A stretch of DNA of 64,000 nucleotides from Phragmites australis (taxonomy: Eukaryota; Streptophyta; Magnoliopsida; Poales; Poaceae). The notes beneath the pieces are model-generated. The model saw only the letters and a list, made by a program, of their open reading frames with translations, was not told the origin of the DNA and made no database searches. Each line of letters begins with the position of its first letter. Within the stretch, counting starts at the first letter, position 1. Of this stretch, positions 33,639 through 44,722 are shown one piece after another. The stretch is from positions 22,081,568 to 22,145,567 of the forward strand of contig NC_084937.1 in NCBI RefSeq assembly GCF_958298935.1, in the 5' to 3' direction. A program made the translations under genes and the position numbers.

Positions 33639-35018
33639 TGTATATTGGAAGATAAGAATTGTCTGCAACTGAATCCATGCAAGTGCTGCAGATTTTTAGA
33701 GATGCAAGTCAAATACATGTATGTGTTGAATCAAAGTCAATCGCTTGTAGTGTGGTGTATCCTTTTCTTTGAAGCTTCAAAAAACTATGGAGTTTGAACT
33801 ACTCCTTATGCAATGTACTTGGGCAGCTAACCATGTGCCTATTACATTTATAATGTTCTTACAATTCTGGATACGACAAGCCATTGCAATTTAAGCTGAC
33901 ATCTTTCAGGGAGCAATGCAAGTTTGTCGATCTTCATAAATATGGTGCAATCTAGATGTTGGACCCATACCAGTCACGGTATGAATTCTTTTAGGGGGAG
34001 CTACTACCATGCTGACCTAACATTTTCGTTTCAACCCATCGCAGGTCTTCCCATTTCGTCTTGCTTAATGTGCAACGGTGGTAAAATGAACAGAATGCTA
34101 CGAAGGGAAAGGTTAGAAGAAAGTTGCTAGACTCAGAAACAAAAAAAAGGAGTAAAAGACTATCACGTCGAGATTATATTGTTCGTCCCTCCTCGTTCAC
34201 CAGATGATCTGTCGCTTTATTCCAAACGGCATCAGTTTTCTCAAGGTCATCAACACGTCAGACCTTGTCGAGCAGCTCCAAAAGAAATCCAAAACTGCCT
34301 TACAGCCTAAACAGGTAGTATGCCATGGGTTTGTTTGTCACGCTATCTCGTCTTTCCTCTTCTGCTAACTGACGTCTAGCAGAAATACTGGTCTAAAAAG
34401 AGAAACTAACACGAAAGGAGGAAGAAGAAGTCATAGCCAAACGCAAAGCTTCACATGAACACAGTTCCTTCCAAAAGCATCTTTGAAGAAAACTAAAGCA
34501 TCTTTTTAAGAAATCACAGGTAACATAGAAGTAAAGTAAGCTGCACAGTCAATACTGGTGGAGTACATTGCTTTGGTCGGAACACACTAGAGTAGCATGC
34601 TTGCATACACGAGATCGATCGTGTTAACAAAAGATAATACATCGAAATAGTTTAGTTTTTCTTTAGAAAATAAGATGATGCTTGTGCTTTGGTAAAGAAG
34701 AAGACATGGGAGATCAATAATTACCGGGGTAAAAAAAAGACTACACCACCAGAGAGCACAGGCGACATGGGAGTGGAGTGGGAGCCCACCCTATCTTCTC
34801 TGAAAACTAATTTGATAGGAGTCTTTTATAAAGATTGTTTCCTCTGTGACAATACATGTTCGTTTTATCTTTTTTTTTCCAGCTTAATCATTAAATTATA
34901 GAATGAATGTTACAGATAAAATTCTATAAAAATCTTTTTAAACAGTATCTATAATATTTGCTTTCTGTCATGTTGCCTTTGATGTCACTGTCGAGTAGCG
35001 CGTCAGCGTCGCTTCTAC
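33639..35018. other. Non-coding: LTR flank and ERF upstream region
   Basis: No supported ORF. 34880-34960 is very AT-rich. The last kilobase is presumably the promoter region of the ERF gene. I can point only to the TATA box listed separately. Confidence 0.4.
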
Positions 35019-35025
35019 TATAAAG
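35019..35025 (+). promoter_or_regulatory. TATA box of the group VII ERF gene
   Basis: TATAAAG sits about 185 bp before the start codon at 35209. That implies a 5' UTR of about 155 nt, C/T-rich like many cereal leaders. Confidence 0.6.
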
Positions 35026-35208
35026 TAGGGCGTCCAGCTACCAGTACCACTACCACCCCCGTCCATCTCCCCCACTCCGCCCACACTCACCGAGAGGGGC
35101 AAGGCCAAGCAAAGATCTTCTCCTTTTTCCACTCACTGTGCCGCCCTTGCTCTCTCCCAGTCCCACCAATAATCCATCCACCACCGGCATCTCTTTCGTT
35201 CGGCTGCG

Positions 35209-37730
35209 ATGTGCGGCGGCGCCATCCTCTCCGGCTTCATCCGGCCGTCTGCCGCGGCGGCGGCCAAGAAGCAGCCGCGGAGGGTCACGGCCGAGGTGCT
35301 GTGGCCGGGGCTCAGGAGGAAGGGGCTCGAGGACGGGGAGGAGGACTTCGAGGCTGACTTCCGCGAGTTCGAGCGGGGCCAGAGCGAGGACGACGCGGAC
35401 GGCGGCGGCGACAACGACGTGGTCGAGGAGGTCCCTCCGCCGCCGCCGTTTCAGGCGGCCCCAGCGAGGTTCTTCTTCGGCGCCGGAGCCAAAATGGCTC
35501 CCGGGGTTGCGCTCCCAGCATTTGGTGAGAGCCGCATTAAAGTTACTACCTTTTTTTTTTTCTGTCTCGTACCTCGCACGCAGCACCCTGTTTAGAAGGG
35601 GCGAAAGATGTCTTTCCCTCTTTTGAGGTCTGTTTCTTGAATCTATCGAGGAGAGAATTGGGGTTCCATGGAGATGGAGCTGCCACCGAATGGGGCTTCC
35701 GGTTACAACGCTAAATTTGATCTCTAGGCTAGACATGGAGTGGGTAGCACTGCAATGGGGATTGATGGCTAGCTTGAAATTTTGTCTTAGGATCTGCACT
35801 TCTCTCTGTCTGCAGTTATCTAGGTAGAAAGGCAGAAATTATTTGTGCCTTTGATTCAGCTTTTTCTTATGATTTACAGTTACTCTAAGTGAGGTACTAA
35901 TTATGGTAAAATTGAGTATCTTGCCAGGCATCTTGAGAGTTGAGATTATATGTATTCCGATCGAGGGATCTTACTGTGAAGGAGGGTTTATCGTGCGTAA
36001 TTGTTTATTTTCAGTGTAGAATAGGTGCTGGAATTTTTTTCGATAATTATATCTCCTGAGGGATTGTTAGATGCAGGTCTAAGGTTCTAAGATTTTTTTT
36101 TCCCATTGAAGAGAGAAGTTTAGGTTATGCTATTTGAATTTTTTTTTTCCAACTCAAGAGAGAAGAATTCAGGGAGTTAATTTACATCCATTTAATTCCG
36201 AAGCTCAAACAACAAAGAAGGATGAAACACAAACAAGTTGGGTAGGCTAGAGATGAAACCCAACAAAGGAGGACAAAAAAAGAAAATAAAAAGGTGTTAG
36301 TAATAGTAAAAAAAGAAAAAGATATCCGTAAACTATGTACACTAATTTTACAAGATCTGTTATTGCTGGATGGATGTTCAAAGGTGACTGATCTCAATAG
36401 ATATAGAAAATTACTATCTGTTGCTAATTGTAGCACAACAAATTGTTTAACTGGTACCATTTTATCAATCATATCTGTTCTTTGAGGGCAGGGTACTCCT
36501 AACCTCCCGTTACTTCATGTTTCCATAAGCAGTATTTGTGTGTATTTTGCACAGTAATGGAGCTGTGAGGCGGAACCAGGACTTGGTCACGCCCCAGGCT
36601 GACCTTTAACAGCCTAAAACTAACGTCAAAATATCAGATTGGGCTTTTACTACATGGGCTATACCTTGGCAAAATTCCTACACCCCGGGCTGAAGCCCAC
36701 CTTGCCATGGGCTTGGTTCCGCCCCTGGAGCTGTCACAGTATGCCTGTTATGTTCATGAACATCTTATGTCACAGTATTATTTATATTGTACAAAAATTT
36801 CAGTTTCCTATTTCCGAATGTTTTTGTCGAGATGAATTAATATGCAACCTTGATGCAGATGGTGTGATACCAAAGCCTTCTCAACAGGATGGGCCTGCTG
36901 CTACCTCGGCAAAGCGCAACCGGAAGAATCAGTACAGGGGGATCCGCCAGCGTCCCTGGGGAAAATGGGCAGCTGAAATCCGAGACCCAAGCAAGGGTGT
37001 CCGTGTTTGGCTTGGAACTTACAACACTGCTGAGGAGGCAGCTAGGGCATATGATGCTGAAGCCCGCAAGATACGTGGCAAGAAAGCGAAGGTCAATTTT
37101 CCTGATGAAGTGTCAAATGCTCAGAAGTCCATCCTGAAGCCATCAGCTGCCAATCCAACAAGGCTAGCTCCACCTTCAAAGACTTGCGCTGACAAGGCTT
37201 TCAGTCATCCAAACAATGGGTACGATGATTTGTTAGCGATGTTTGCCTTCAATGACATGAAGGTTCCTGCAAAGACAGCTGAGAGTGCTTGTTTCGTCCC
37301 TCAAGTGAAACCTCTTGTGCCTACTGAGAAATTTGGGACGAACATGCTCTCTGACCAGAGCGGCAACTCATATGATTCTTCTGACTTTGGGTGGGATGAT
37401 GAGACCATGACCTCAGACTACACTTCAGTCTTTGCTCCGAGTAATGCCATGCCAGCATATGGTGAGCCTGCTTACCTGCAAGGTGGAGTGTCAAAGAGAA
37501 GGAAGAACAACTATGGTTTAGCTGTGCCTCAGGGAAATGGTGCTCCCAATCTCACACAAGACATGTCTGGTTTCGATCCTGAGATGAAGTATCTGCCATT
37601 GCCTTGTGTTGAGAGCAGCTCAGATCGATCAATGGACAGCCTTCTGCAAAACGATGTTACACAAGATGGGGCAAGCAACGGGGACCTCTGGAGCCTTGAT
37701 GAGCTGCTTATGGCAGCTGGTGCTTATTGA
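35209..37730 (+). CDS. Group VII ERF (AP2/ERF) transcription factor with N-terminal MCGGAI
   Basis: Two exons: 35209-35524 and 36859-37730, joined GT-AG in phase 1, a 395-aa product. The protein begins Met-Cys-Gly-Gly-Ala-Ile, the group VII signature. In this family (RAP2.12/RAP2.2, rice EREBP1 type) Cys2 makes an N-degron: oxygen-dependent oxidation and Arg-N-degron turnover limit the protein in normoxia. The AP2/ERF domain is at residues 129-187 ([20 protein letters not shown] ... KKAKVNFP), with YRG and RAYD elements and the A14/D19 pair of ERF-type binding. Basic NLS-like stretches are KRNRK (124-128) and KRRKN in the C-terminal third. The acidic, aromatic C-terminus LWSLDELL is a typical activation motif. 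Intron 1 (1334 nt) holds a hAT MITE. An in-frame ATG at 36639 lies in the intron and is not the start. Confidence 0.95.
36567..36726. mobile_element. hAT-like MITE, 160 bp, in the ERF intron, with perfect 8-bp TSD
   Basis: The left end is GAGGCGGAACCAGG and the right end, reverse-complemented, is AGGGGCGGAACCAAG. The flanks are GGAGCTGT on both sides (36559-36566 and 36727-36734). It is too short to encode anything. It lies 132 bp before the exon 2 acceptor of the ERF gene, on the 3' side of the intron. Confidence 0.85.
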
Positions 37731-38150
37731 GAGGTCATGTTTGTGGTCCGTGTGGTGCGTCAATAGCAAAAAATGTAACGCATCCATACTGGTTATTTTG
37801 TTTTGCCTAGACACGTCTCCTGTACAAATTACTTATGTTGCGAATGGAGTATCTCTAACTTCGTTTTGTTTTCATGTCAGGTCCCTTGCCTGTGGTGATC
37901 CTGAAGAGCCAGTTATATCTGCTACATTTTATAGCGGGTCGTACCGTAGTTGTGCTATATTACATGCTTCTGTCACTTGAACTCTATGACAAATGTTTAT
38001 AGTATGTTGCTGTATGGTGTGTCTATTATTGGAAGCAAGTTTGAGACTGATTCAATAACTACCATGGCACATATGTCTGATGTACTGTAATGTGCATAAT
38101 GCTTATTATGCTATGGTGTGCTTATATTGCAAATCTTCGTTTGGAAGTAC
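37731..38150 (+). other. Likely 3' UTR of the ERF gene
   Basis: Directly after the ERF stop, T-rich sequence without a supported ORF. Polyadenylation site not pinned; 'taatgtgcataatgc' near 38088-38102 is a possible near-upstream element. Confidence 0.4.
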
Positions 38151-38600
38151 TGTATTTCGCTTTCTACGTGACATTTCTTTTCAGTAAATGTTTGGTGCCG
38201 GCCGACGCTGTGTGACTCAGAAATCCAGAAAGATCTAGAACTAATCAAGCTTACAGATTGTTGATGTGCAAACTTATTTGTCGTACTCAGTTGTTTGTTG
38301 GGAATAATTATGTGTTAGATTCCGGCACAACCTGGTCAAGCCATTAGCTGAACCTAGCTGGTTCTCTGTGCCATGTTTTATACTCAAGGCAGATACTGGA
38401 ACAGAAATTTGTATCTGGGACTGACCCCAAACAGAAAAAAGTGATCAATTGCACACTGGATTTGGTGCCTGGTTTTGCTCTACTGGGTTGGCATTGCAGT
38501 CTGCAGGCACAAACAAAGTCTCAAATTAACTTGTAGTAGCTGTTAGCTATCTTTTTCACCTTACATGCCTAGTGATGTTCTTTTGAGCAAGTGCCAATAT

Positions 38601-38828
38601 TTATGAACTTTCAAATTCAGGCTCCAGAGGCGAGTCTGCTTCACCCTGATTATTTGTCAAGATTTGAATCGAAAAGTAGAGAGCAAATTGGCCAACTTGG
38701 GCCTCAGGGCTATTGCTTGTGCTGTCATCTGTGGTGGTCCTAGGAATTATTGCCATGGCGTCAGTGACAGAGGCTGCTCTTTTAGTTGCATTGTGATATA
38801 AGGATTCCAACCTTTCTCTGAACACCAT
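38601..38828 (-). CDS. Unrecognised ORF (possible gene remnant)
   Basis: The - strand frame is open from about 38860 to 38601 and reads VKLSETPLGMVFRERLESLY, then HNATKRAASVTDAMAIIPRT, ending LEPEFESS and a stop. The composition is protein-like rather than low-complexity. I do not recognise the family. No splice partners were found nearby and the frame is closed upstream by a stop at about 38866. It could be a single exon of a decayed gene or chance. Confidence 0.25.
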   Translation of the reverse strand: MVFRERLESLYHNATKRAASVTDAMAIIPRTTTDDSTSNSPEAQVGQFALYFSIQILTNNQGEADSPLEPEFESS

Positions 38829-38879
38829 CCCAAGTGGGGTTTCAGAAAGTTTAACTCCAACCTCGGATCATCGGGGCAA

Positions 38880-40480
38880 TAATTTATGTGGAGAAGTCCA
38901 TACTACCCCTTGAGCTTACCATTCGTGTAATCTCAACCATGAACAATGAAACCATCTAGTTATTCTTCAACCGATGAATATCTGGAGATATCTCAACTCT
39001 GAATATCTGGAGATGTCTGACGAAACTGACGAAGGACAAGTCTGAAGAATCTGAAAAAAACGAGAGGAGAAGGCTTATGAAGATTGGACGGCTAGGATTG
39101 CTTCATATCGCTTCAAGCAAGATCGACGGCTCAAATGCTTTTCCGTTTTTACTGTTGGGCGATTAGAACCGATAATTACAGTACTGTTTTTTTTGTCAAA
39201 CTCTTCTCGTTCTTCCCGTTTTACCGCTGCTGTAATCAGAACCTCTTTAGCCCAAGTGGGCTAAGGTAAGGCGGCAACCATTCCCATGCCAATTATTCTG
39301 TAGCGTAAGGTGGAATTAGTTAGGTTCTTCGTATGTACGAGTTCTCGCGGGTTCGATTGCCTTGCGGCATCCACTGATTTCTCCCAAATTCCATCTCGAA
39401 TCCGTAGGATCTGACAGGATGGAACCGATGCAAATCACTTGCTACCGTAGTCCTGTACGCTAGTGTTTTTTTTTTGGAACGGACGTGGAGCATCCGTGGA
39501 GTCATTTTAGTTCAACTCAATCAACTACTAATTATTTTAATTAGATTAAAATAACTAGTTAGTTAATTAAGTTATATTAGCGTTGATCTACGGATATCTA
39601 TTGGTAATCTACATCCATCCCTACTTTTTTTTGGGTAATTTGGTGGCCAGGTCACTTGGTTTTTTTCCATGTTGCCATCCATTTGAGCCAACCGAGCTCA
39701 GAAAATTGGATCGAAAGAAAAAGAAAGAAAGAGAAAATATCTTTTTTCCGATTTCTTCTCTCTCATTCGCGGAGCGAAGAAAGCAGGCTTTTGCCCCAGC
39801 CAAAAGGAAAGGCGAGCAGCCCTTATTGCAATAGCAAACGGCCTACTTATAGCCCTATTTCACCGGTGTTGATGTGGCAAGCAATATTAGATTAGAACAT
39901 TTAGAGCTAGGCCAAAACTGCTAATGTTGTTTGCCATTTTGGCACCGTGCCGGATGAAAACGGGGTGGATTCATGCCGGGGTATACGGTTTTGACGGCAC
40001 GAGAGTCCAAATTAGACTGTTTTGAAGTTCATGGTTCAAATTAGACGAACCGGAAAATTCATGAGGGTAATATGGGTTTATTTTCTACTTGCACTATCTA
40101 AGCTTGTCAAACTATAAACAGCAACCCTTGAATTCAGCTAGACTGAAAATTCAGAACCGGAAACAAAATCAATCTATTAACCTATTGAAAATTTGAAATT
40201 TCCATGGGTGGATATTAGATCGATTGCATCAAACTTCCCCGAGATCCATCAAATTGCGACAAGACAAAAACGTCGCGGCCGAAAGCAAAGCCACTCAACA
40301 ATTTGACCATAGCCCATAGAGCTAGCACTTGGCGAAGAAAATTAAAGGACCTCACGATGCTCCATGCTTTGGTTGGTTGATCATTTGATTAGCAATTTGG
40401 CATGGATCCCACTCTCCTCAGGTGCATTGAACTCCTCCCCAGCACATCACCCTCAGCTACCACCAATGGGTACCTCTCCT
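38880..40480. other. Non-coding intergenic stretch
   Basis: Nothing is supported. The A/G-rich run at 39700-39740 and its pyrimidine-rich partner make chance ORFs. GGGTTCGATTGCC at 39349-39361 looks like a Pol III B box but lacks a convincing A box. Confidence 0.35.
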
Positions 40481-40690
40481 TAGTGGCGAAGCTAGAGGAA
40501 AATAAAGGGGTACACCACTTGATAAGTTTGGCATGTTAGCTGGCTGCTGGGCTTGCCATGCTGAACGGTTGGACCTGTGGGTGCATGTTTTTGGATCATA
40601 GGGAGTACATGTATGGTGAAAATAGAATAGAAACAACTAAATTTTTATTTTGATGTGGCACCCACACGGACCAACTTGGCTTCGCCCCTG
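40481..40690. mobile_element. hAT-like MITE, 210 bp, with perfect 8-bp TSD
   Basis: The left end is TAGTGGCGAAGCTAG and the right end, reverse-complemented, is CAGGGGCGAAGCCAAG. CCTCTCCT lies on both sides (40473-40480 and 40691-40698). No coding capacity. The end sequences are related to those of the MITE at 36567 and the element at 56369 (CAGnGGCGnAnCCA). Confidence 0.85.
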
Positions 40691-40698
40691 CCTCTCCT

Positions 40699-41828
40699 TT
40701 TGCCGTGGATACACACAATTCCCTTCACGAACGGCTGGAATGCATTCAGCATTCGGGTGAGGAAATATGGCTTTGCTAGTGATTGCCCAGCACATTTTGT
40801 CGAAAGTTGACATATTTTCTTTGTTATTTGATGGGGCAAGTGGCGGATCAAGGAGAAAGATTCATTGGGGTCGCCGTTCCGCGAGCTCGAATGATAAAAG
40901 GTGGTTGAATTCGCCATTGGCATTGGTTCCTTCCTATATTGGCCTGGACATGGTGGTAATGTGTGGATCGAACTAGGTTTATTGGCAGGGTTCACAAGAC
41001 CGGATCGCGATAGTCACCGGGTTAGTCTTGTACCGAGTAACCTGGCTGGTTTTTATCTCTTAATTTTCTTTGACATTATCTGAGATTTGTTTACGTAGTA
41101 CAACAGATAAGAATGTGTTAGATATATCCATCAAGCTGGCCGGTCTCGTCATCGATCGGGGCTTTTCTAACCTCCTCGTCCACTGATCCAATCATTGTTA
41201 CATTGCACCGGCCCCTGCAGCTTCACTTTCCGGCTCCCACATGTACCAGTCACGGACCAACTTGCGGCACTGCACTGCATGCTTAGATATTTATTGTATT
41301 GTATCTGACGCGTAGAAATTCTCTGCCCACACGTACGTACGTACGCTATCTGTCGTCGACGGCCACTAGGCACTAGCTAGATAGCCTGCGTCCTACTATC
41401 TGACGTGCTTGATTGGGGCAGGAAGTTTGTTGCGATTTCCCGGAGATCGACGGCAGAAAGTTTGCGCTCGTCACCGGCCAGCGCCTAGACGGACGTCGTC
41501 GTCGTCGTCCTCGTAGCCGGCGCAGGGCCGTTGCACTAGAGACGCACGTCGCGGGACCGCACACAGCTAGCGGAGGCGTGCCGTACGTACGCGCGCCCAC
41601 TTGATCACGCGCGCGGTTACGGCCTGTGCGTGCGTGGTGCCTTGCATTGGCGCTATGCAATGATGCAACGCAAGCATGCGTAGAGAATGTACGTATATCC
41701 CGAGCCGACTCGTGCGCGGGTCGGCGGAAAAGGAGAAATTGTTAGCCCACGGTTCCGACCGGACACGTACGTTCGTACGTACGACGTGCTCAACTTGTTT
41801 CAACGACGCAAGCTAGGTAGCCGTATAA
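40699..41828. other. Non-coding intergenic stretch
   Basis: No supported gene. It contains short ACGT repeats at 41331-41346 and 41766-41784 and a GC-rich 41440-41620 block with chance ORFs on both strands. Confidence 0.4.
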
Positions 41829-42161
41829 GGGCGTGTATAACGAGGTGACGTTAGCTGTTTAGAAAAGAAGTCATTTAGTATTTTATTTGATATGGAGGAA
41901 ACAGAAGTAAGACAGAAAAAAATGATATCTATTAATTAACAAATGATTTAAAATATTATACAATCACTCTTACATAGTATTTTCTCTATTGTATGGATGC
42001 CATCTATTATTTATAGTCTCAATTTTTACGTGTCATTTAATAATTAGACATCATTTAGATTACTTATAGTCAACTCATATAATAATTTGTCTATTATATT
42101 ATATATATGTGATATAAACTTGTATTACAGATAGCTGCCGTTTATATCACTGCACATACCC
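41829..42161. mobile_element. Tourist-like (PIF/Harbinger) MITE, 333 bp
   Basis: The left end is GGGCGTGTATAACGA and the right end, reverse-complemented, is GGGTATGTGCAGTGA. TAA flanks both sides (41826-41828 and 42162-42164). The interior is AT-rich. The 3-bp duplication and GGGnnTGT ends fit Tourist elements of grasses. Confidence 0.65.
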
Positions 42162-42440
42162 TAAGCGGTGAGGAGCTAGTCGGTCTGCCGTTTCAACCAG
42201 CTGGCAAGAGCCGGAGGTGAGTCGAGAGGTCGGAGCAGGCCGACGACAGGGCAGTCCTCGCCCGCATGGCTCTCTAGTCAGACAACTCAAAGTCACTGCT
42301 CATCCTGGGCACGGGCCTTAACGAAAATGTGGGCTCAAGTAGTTGGGCCCCCTCTTGGCCCAACCAACGCGCATGCTCGACTTCAACGCGAAATCAAAAC
42401 CTTGGTCGGCAAATAAAATACCGTCCACAGTGGTTGCTAA

Positions 42441-42682
42441 GGGTATATCTGGTTTGTGCCAATGCCTAAGCTTAGTCATATCATATATTTTTAAGTGACT
42501 ATTTGATTGACTGTTACACCGTATCAAGCCATATTTTGTTAGTTCTCTGGTTCACACGTCATTCACTTATTTTTATTAAATTTGCCATATTTGTAGCTAA
42601 GAATTTATTCGCCACACTTTTTAGCAAGCCACGTCTAATTAAAACTAGTCATGACAAGGTTAGGTACAAAATAAACATGCCC
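42441..42682. mobile_element. Tourist-like (PIF/Harbinger) MITE, 242 bp
   Basis: The left end is GGGTATATCTGGTTTGTGCC and the right end, reverse-complemented, is GGGCATGTTTATTTTGTACC. TAA flanks both sides (42438-42440 and 42683-42685). The subterminal words 'gtttgtgcc..aatgcctaagctt' and 'gccacactttttagcaagcc' are those of a very common grass Tourist family. Confidence 0.75.
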
Positions 42683-42685
42683 TAA

Positions 42686-43389
42686 ATCAAATACCGACCG
42701 GGGCAGATAGCCGATTTCATGACACTTAATAATTGTGAATTGGGTCTATAGACTATGGACTGGCTGAGGGTTTCAGAGGGTGGTTCATGGTGGACCTACC
42801 ACAATGGACTAATTGTTGACGTGGCTGGTTTTGGATAAAAGGTCCTACGTGTGATGACGAAGGTGGTGGTGGGGTTGGCATTCCCAGGAGAACACCGAAG
42901 CGGCGGTGAGGACTCGCTGGATCGAGTTGCAGGCAACCAATGCAAAGTGAGGAAGTGTGTGCGTGTGGATATTTTAGGGTCGGGCTGGAGCACTGGGAAG
43001 TGTCTACATGGCTCAATGGAGCTTGCAGGGGGCTTGTTTGGGTCGGAGAAGCATCGACGGTGAGCAGGGGTGGACCCATGTGGGGGTAATGGTATACATA
43101 TGTATATTCATTTTTTTAAAAACTTAATTATATATCCTATTCTCCGGTCCGGTGGTCCAAGACTAACCAGATGGCCCAACTCGCACGCCTAGCGCGGCAA
43201 CACGAACAACCTAACTCCCATGTCAATGTGGATGGCCCAACTCGGCAACTCCAACTTGAGAACACTCCAACAAGCAACAACAAGAGGCAATTTCCCGCCT
43301 TGGCCTAACCACACATGAGATGGTGAGATGAGGGCGACGGCACCGAGTCCGAGCGTGGCAGCGGCGGTGCAGCACGAGCGAGTGAGTAG
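42686..43389. other. Non-coding stretch
   Basis: No gene is supported. CAGGGGTGGACCCA at 43063-43076 looks like a single hAT-type terminus, but no partner end was found. Confidence 0.35.
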
Positions 43390-43991
43390 GCAGCCAAGGA
43401 TGCCATCCTCTACAGCTACAGGCATGTCTTCTCTGGCGTTGCCGCTGTGCTCACGGATAGGCAAGTGACGGGGCTCGTCGGTGAGCTCACATTTCACTAA
43501 TCTCCTGTTCACCCTACATCTTTTCTTTGTGTTCTTGACAAACCCCATGCTGATTTATTTTTTTTGGTTTCCTTCTGGTTCAAATTAAAGTGTGGTGCTA
43601 AAGATTGGCCTGGAGTAGTGCTAGTGGTTCAGAATCGTGTTCTTGACCTGCACACCACCAGGAGCTGGGATTTCATGCAAGTGAAACCTTCACCCTCGAT
43701 TGGAATCATCTCGGAGAGAAGATTTGGAGGGAATTTCATTATTGGTGTACTAGATACAGGTGAGACCACATATCTGTCTCATTGGTCCCAATAGAAATTC
43801 ACGACTAGAACTGACATTGCAATGTGAAGATTGTGGAGTTCTTTGTTTCATTATTTCCACTGTACATGGATATGGCTTGAGTTGAACAATTTTAGAGACA
43901 ACAACATCGGCGAGAGAGTGAGGTTCCACGACGGTGTAAAGGGTGATGTGTCGCCGGAGATAGATTCAATGCTTCTAACTGCAATAGGTTA
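43390..43991 (+). pseudogene. Subtilisin-like serine protease (subtilase) pseudogene fragment
   Basis: Three + blocks match the N-terminal part of a plant subtilase. Block A, 43390-43500: AAKDAILYSYRHVFSGVAAV and LTDRQVTGLV, the I9 propeptide, ending in a stop. Block B, about 43606-43759: LDLHTTRSWDFM then IIGVLDTG, the catalytic Asp motif, followed by an intact-looking donor (ACAG|GTGAG). Block C, about 43869-43991: IWLELNNFRDNNIGE, then after a short frame-shifting insertion VPRRCKG, a stop, and CVAGDRFNASNCNR. The remaining catalytic His, Asn and Ser regions are absent. The acceptor before block C is lost. It is a dead 5' fragment of a gene normally over 2 kb. Confidence 0.85.
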
Positions 43992-44635
43992 GCATTGCCT
44001 TGGTTTCACCTAACGAGTTCTAATATTAGAGCTCGATCACAAAGTGTGTAAATTAAAGTATTGCAGAATTTTGTATGGTGGACAATTTAAAAGTACTGCA
44101 GAATTAGCATGGTTCACATTTTTACATGATTATAACATATTACTTTCTTTGGTAATTGCCTAATTGGTGCAGTCGTTAGTCATAAAGAACAAATTTGATT
44201 GCTAAGAATAGTTCTTACAATAATGACTACTGTCTATTGAGTATTGAGCAAGTGCTAGAATAAATTTGATTGCTCACTGAGTACTGAGTACTGATCAAGT
44301 GCATGAATAAATTTGATTGCTAACTTGGCTAGTTGGCTAAGAATAGTTCTTACAATAAAGTAATGTTTATGAGAAAGACTATTTGGAAAATGAATGCTAT
44401 GCACTAGTGATTTACTTGATCTTTATACTTAGCCTAATTTGGAAAAGGAATGCTATGCAAGTTGTGCTTAGCTAAAAAATCAACAAAAATACTATTGACT
44501 ATCGTAGTTCCTTTATATTACTTGAGATGCTATTATTATGAACAATTTGTAGGCTGGATCTTATCATTATGAAATCTTTACGATTATCGAATAATTTTTT
44601 AGCTATGTACACCCATAGTTAGAAGCTATGCCGCC
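43992..44635. other. AT-rich non-coding stretch
   Basis: Contains a repeated phrase ('aagaatagttcttacaataa' at about 44205 and 44339; 'aataaatttgattgct' three times at about 44190-44320). This suggests small local duplications. No gene. Confidence 0.45.
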
Positions 44636-44686
44636 ACTGGCAGTGAGACGTGCCTTGGTGTGTGTGAGAGACACATGGAGAGAGAC

Positions 44687-44722
<36 letters not shown>

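Noticed and set aside
35050..35799. 249-codon - ORF antisense to ERF exon 1
   Set aside because: Shadow of the GC-rich ERF first exon; Arg/Leu-rich composition and no family signature.
36639..37730. 363-codon ORF as an alternative ERF gene start
   Set aside because: It begins inside the intron and the hAT MITE; exon 1 with MCGGAI joins in phase to 36859. Kept only as a hypothesis about an alternative isoform.
22508..37730. Functional gene cluster of AIP2 and the ERF
   Set aside because: Eukaryotic neighbours 10 kb apart, on opposite strands, with TE debris between; no evidence of co-regulation in the sequence.
39300..39365. Possible tRNA gene or SINE (GGGTTCGATTGCC)
   Set aside because: Only a B-box-like word; no convincing A box, no cloverleaf, no target duplication.
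43063..43076. CAGGGGTGGACCCA as a hAT element
   Set aside because: Only one end; no partner terminus or 8-bp duplication found.
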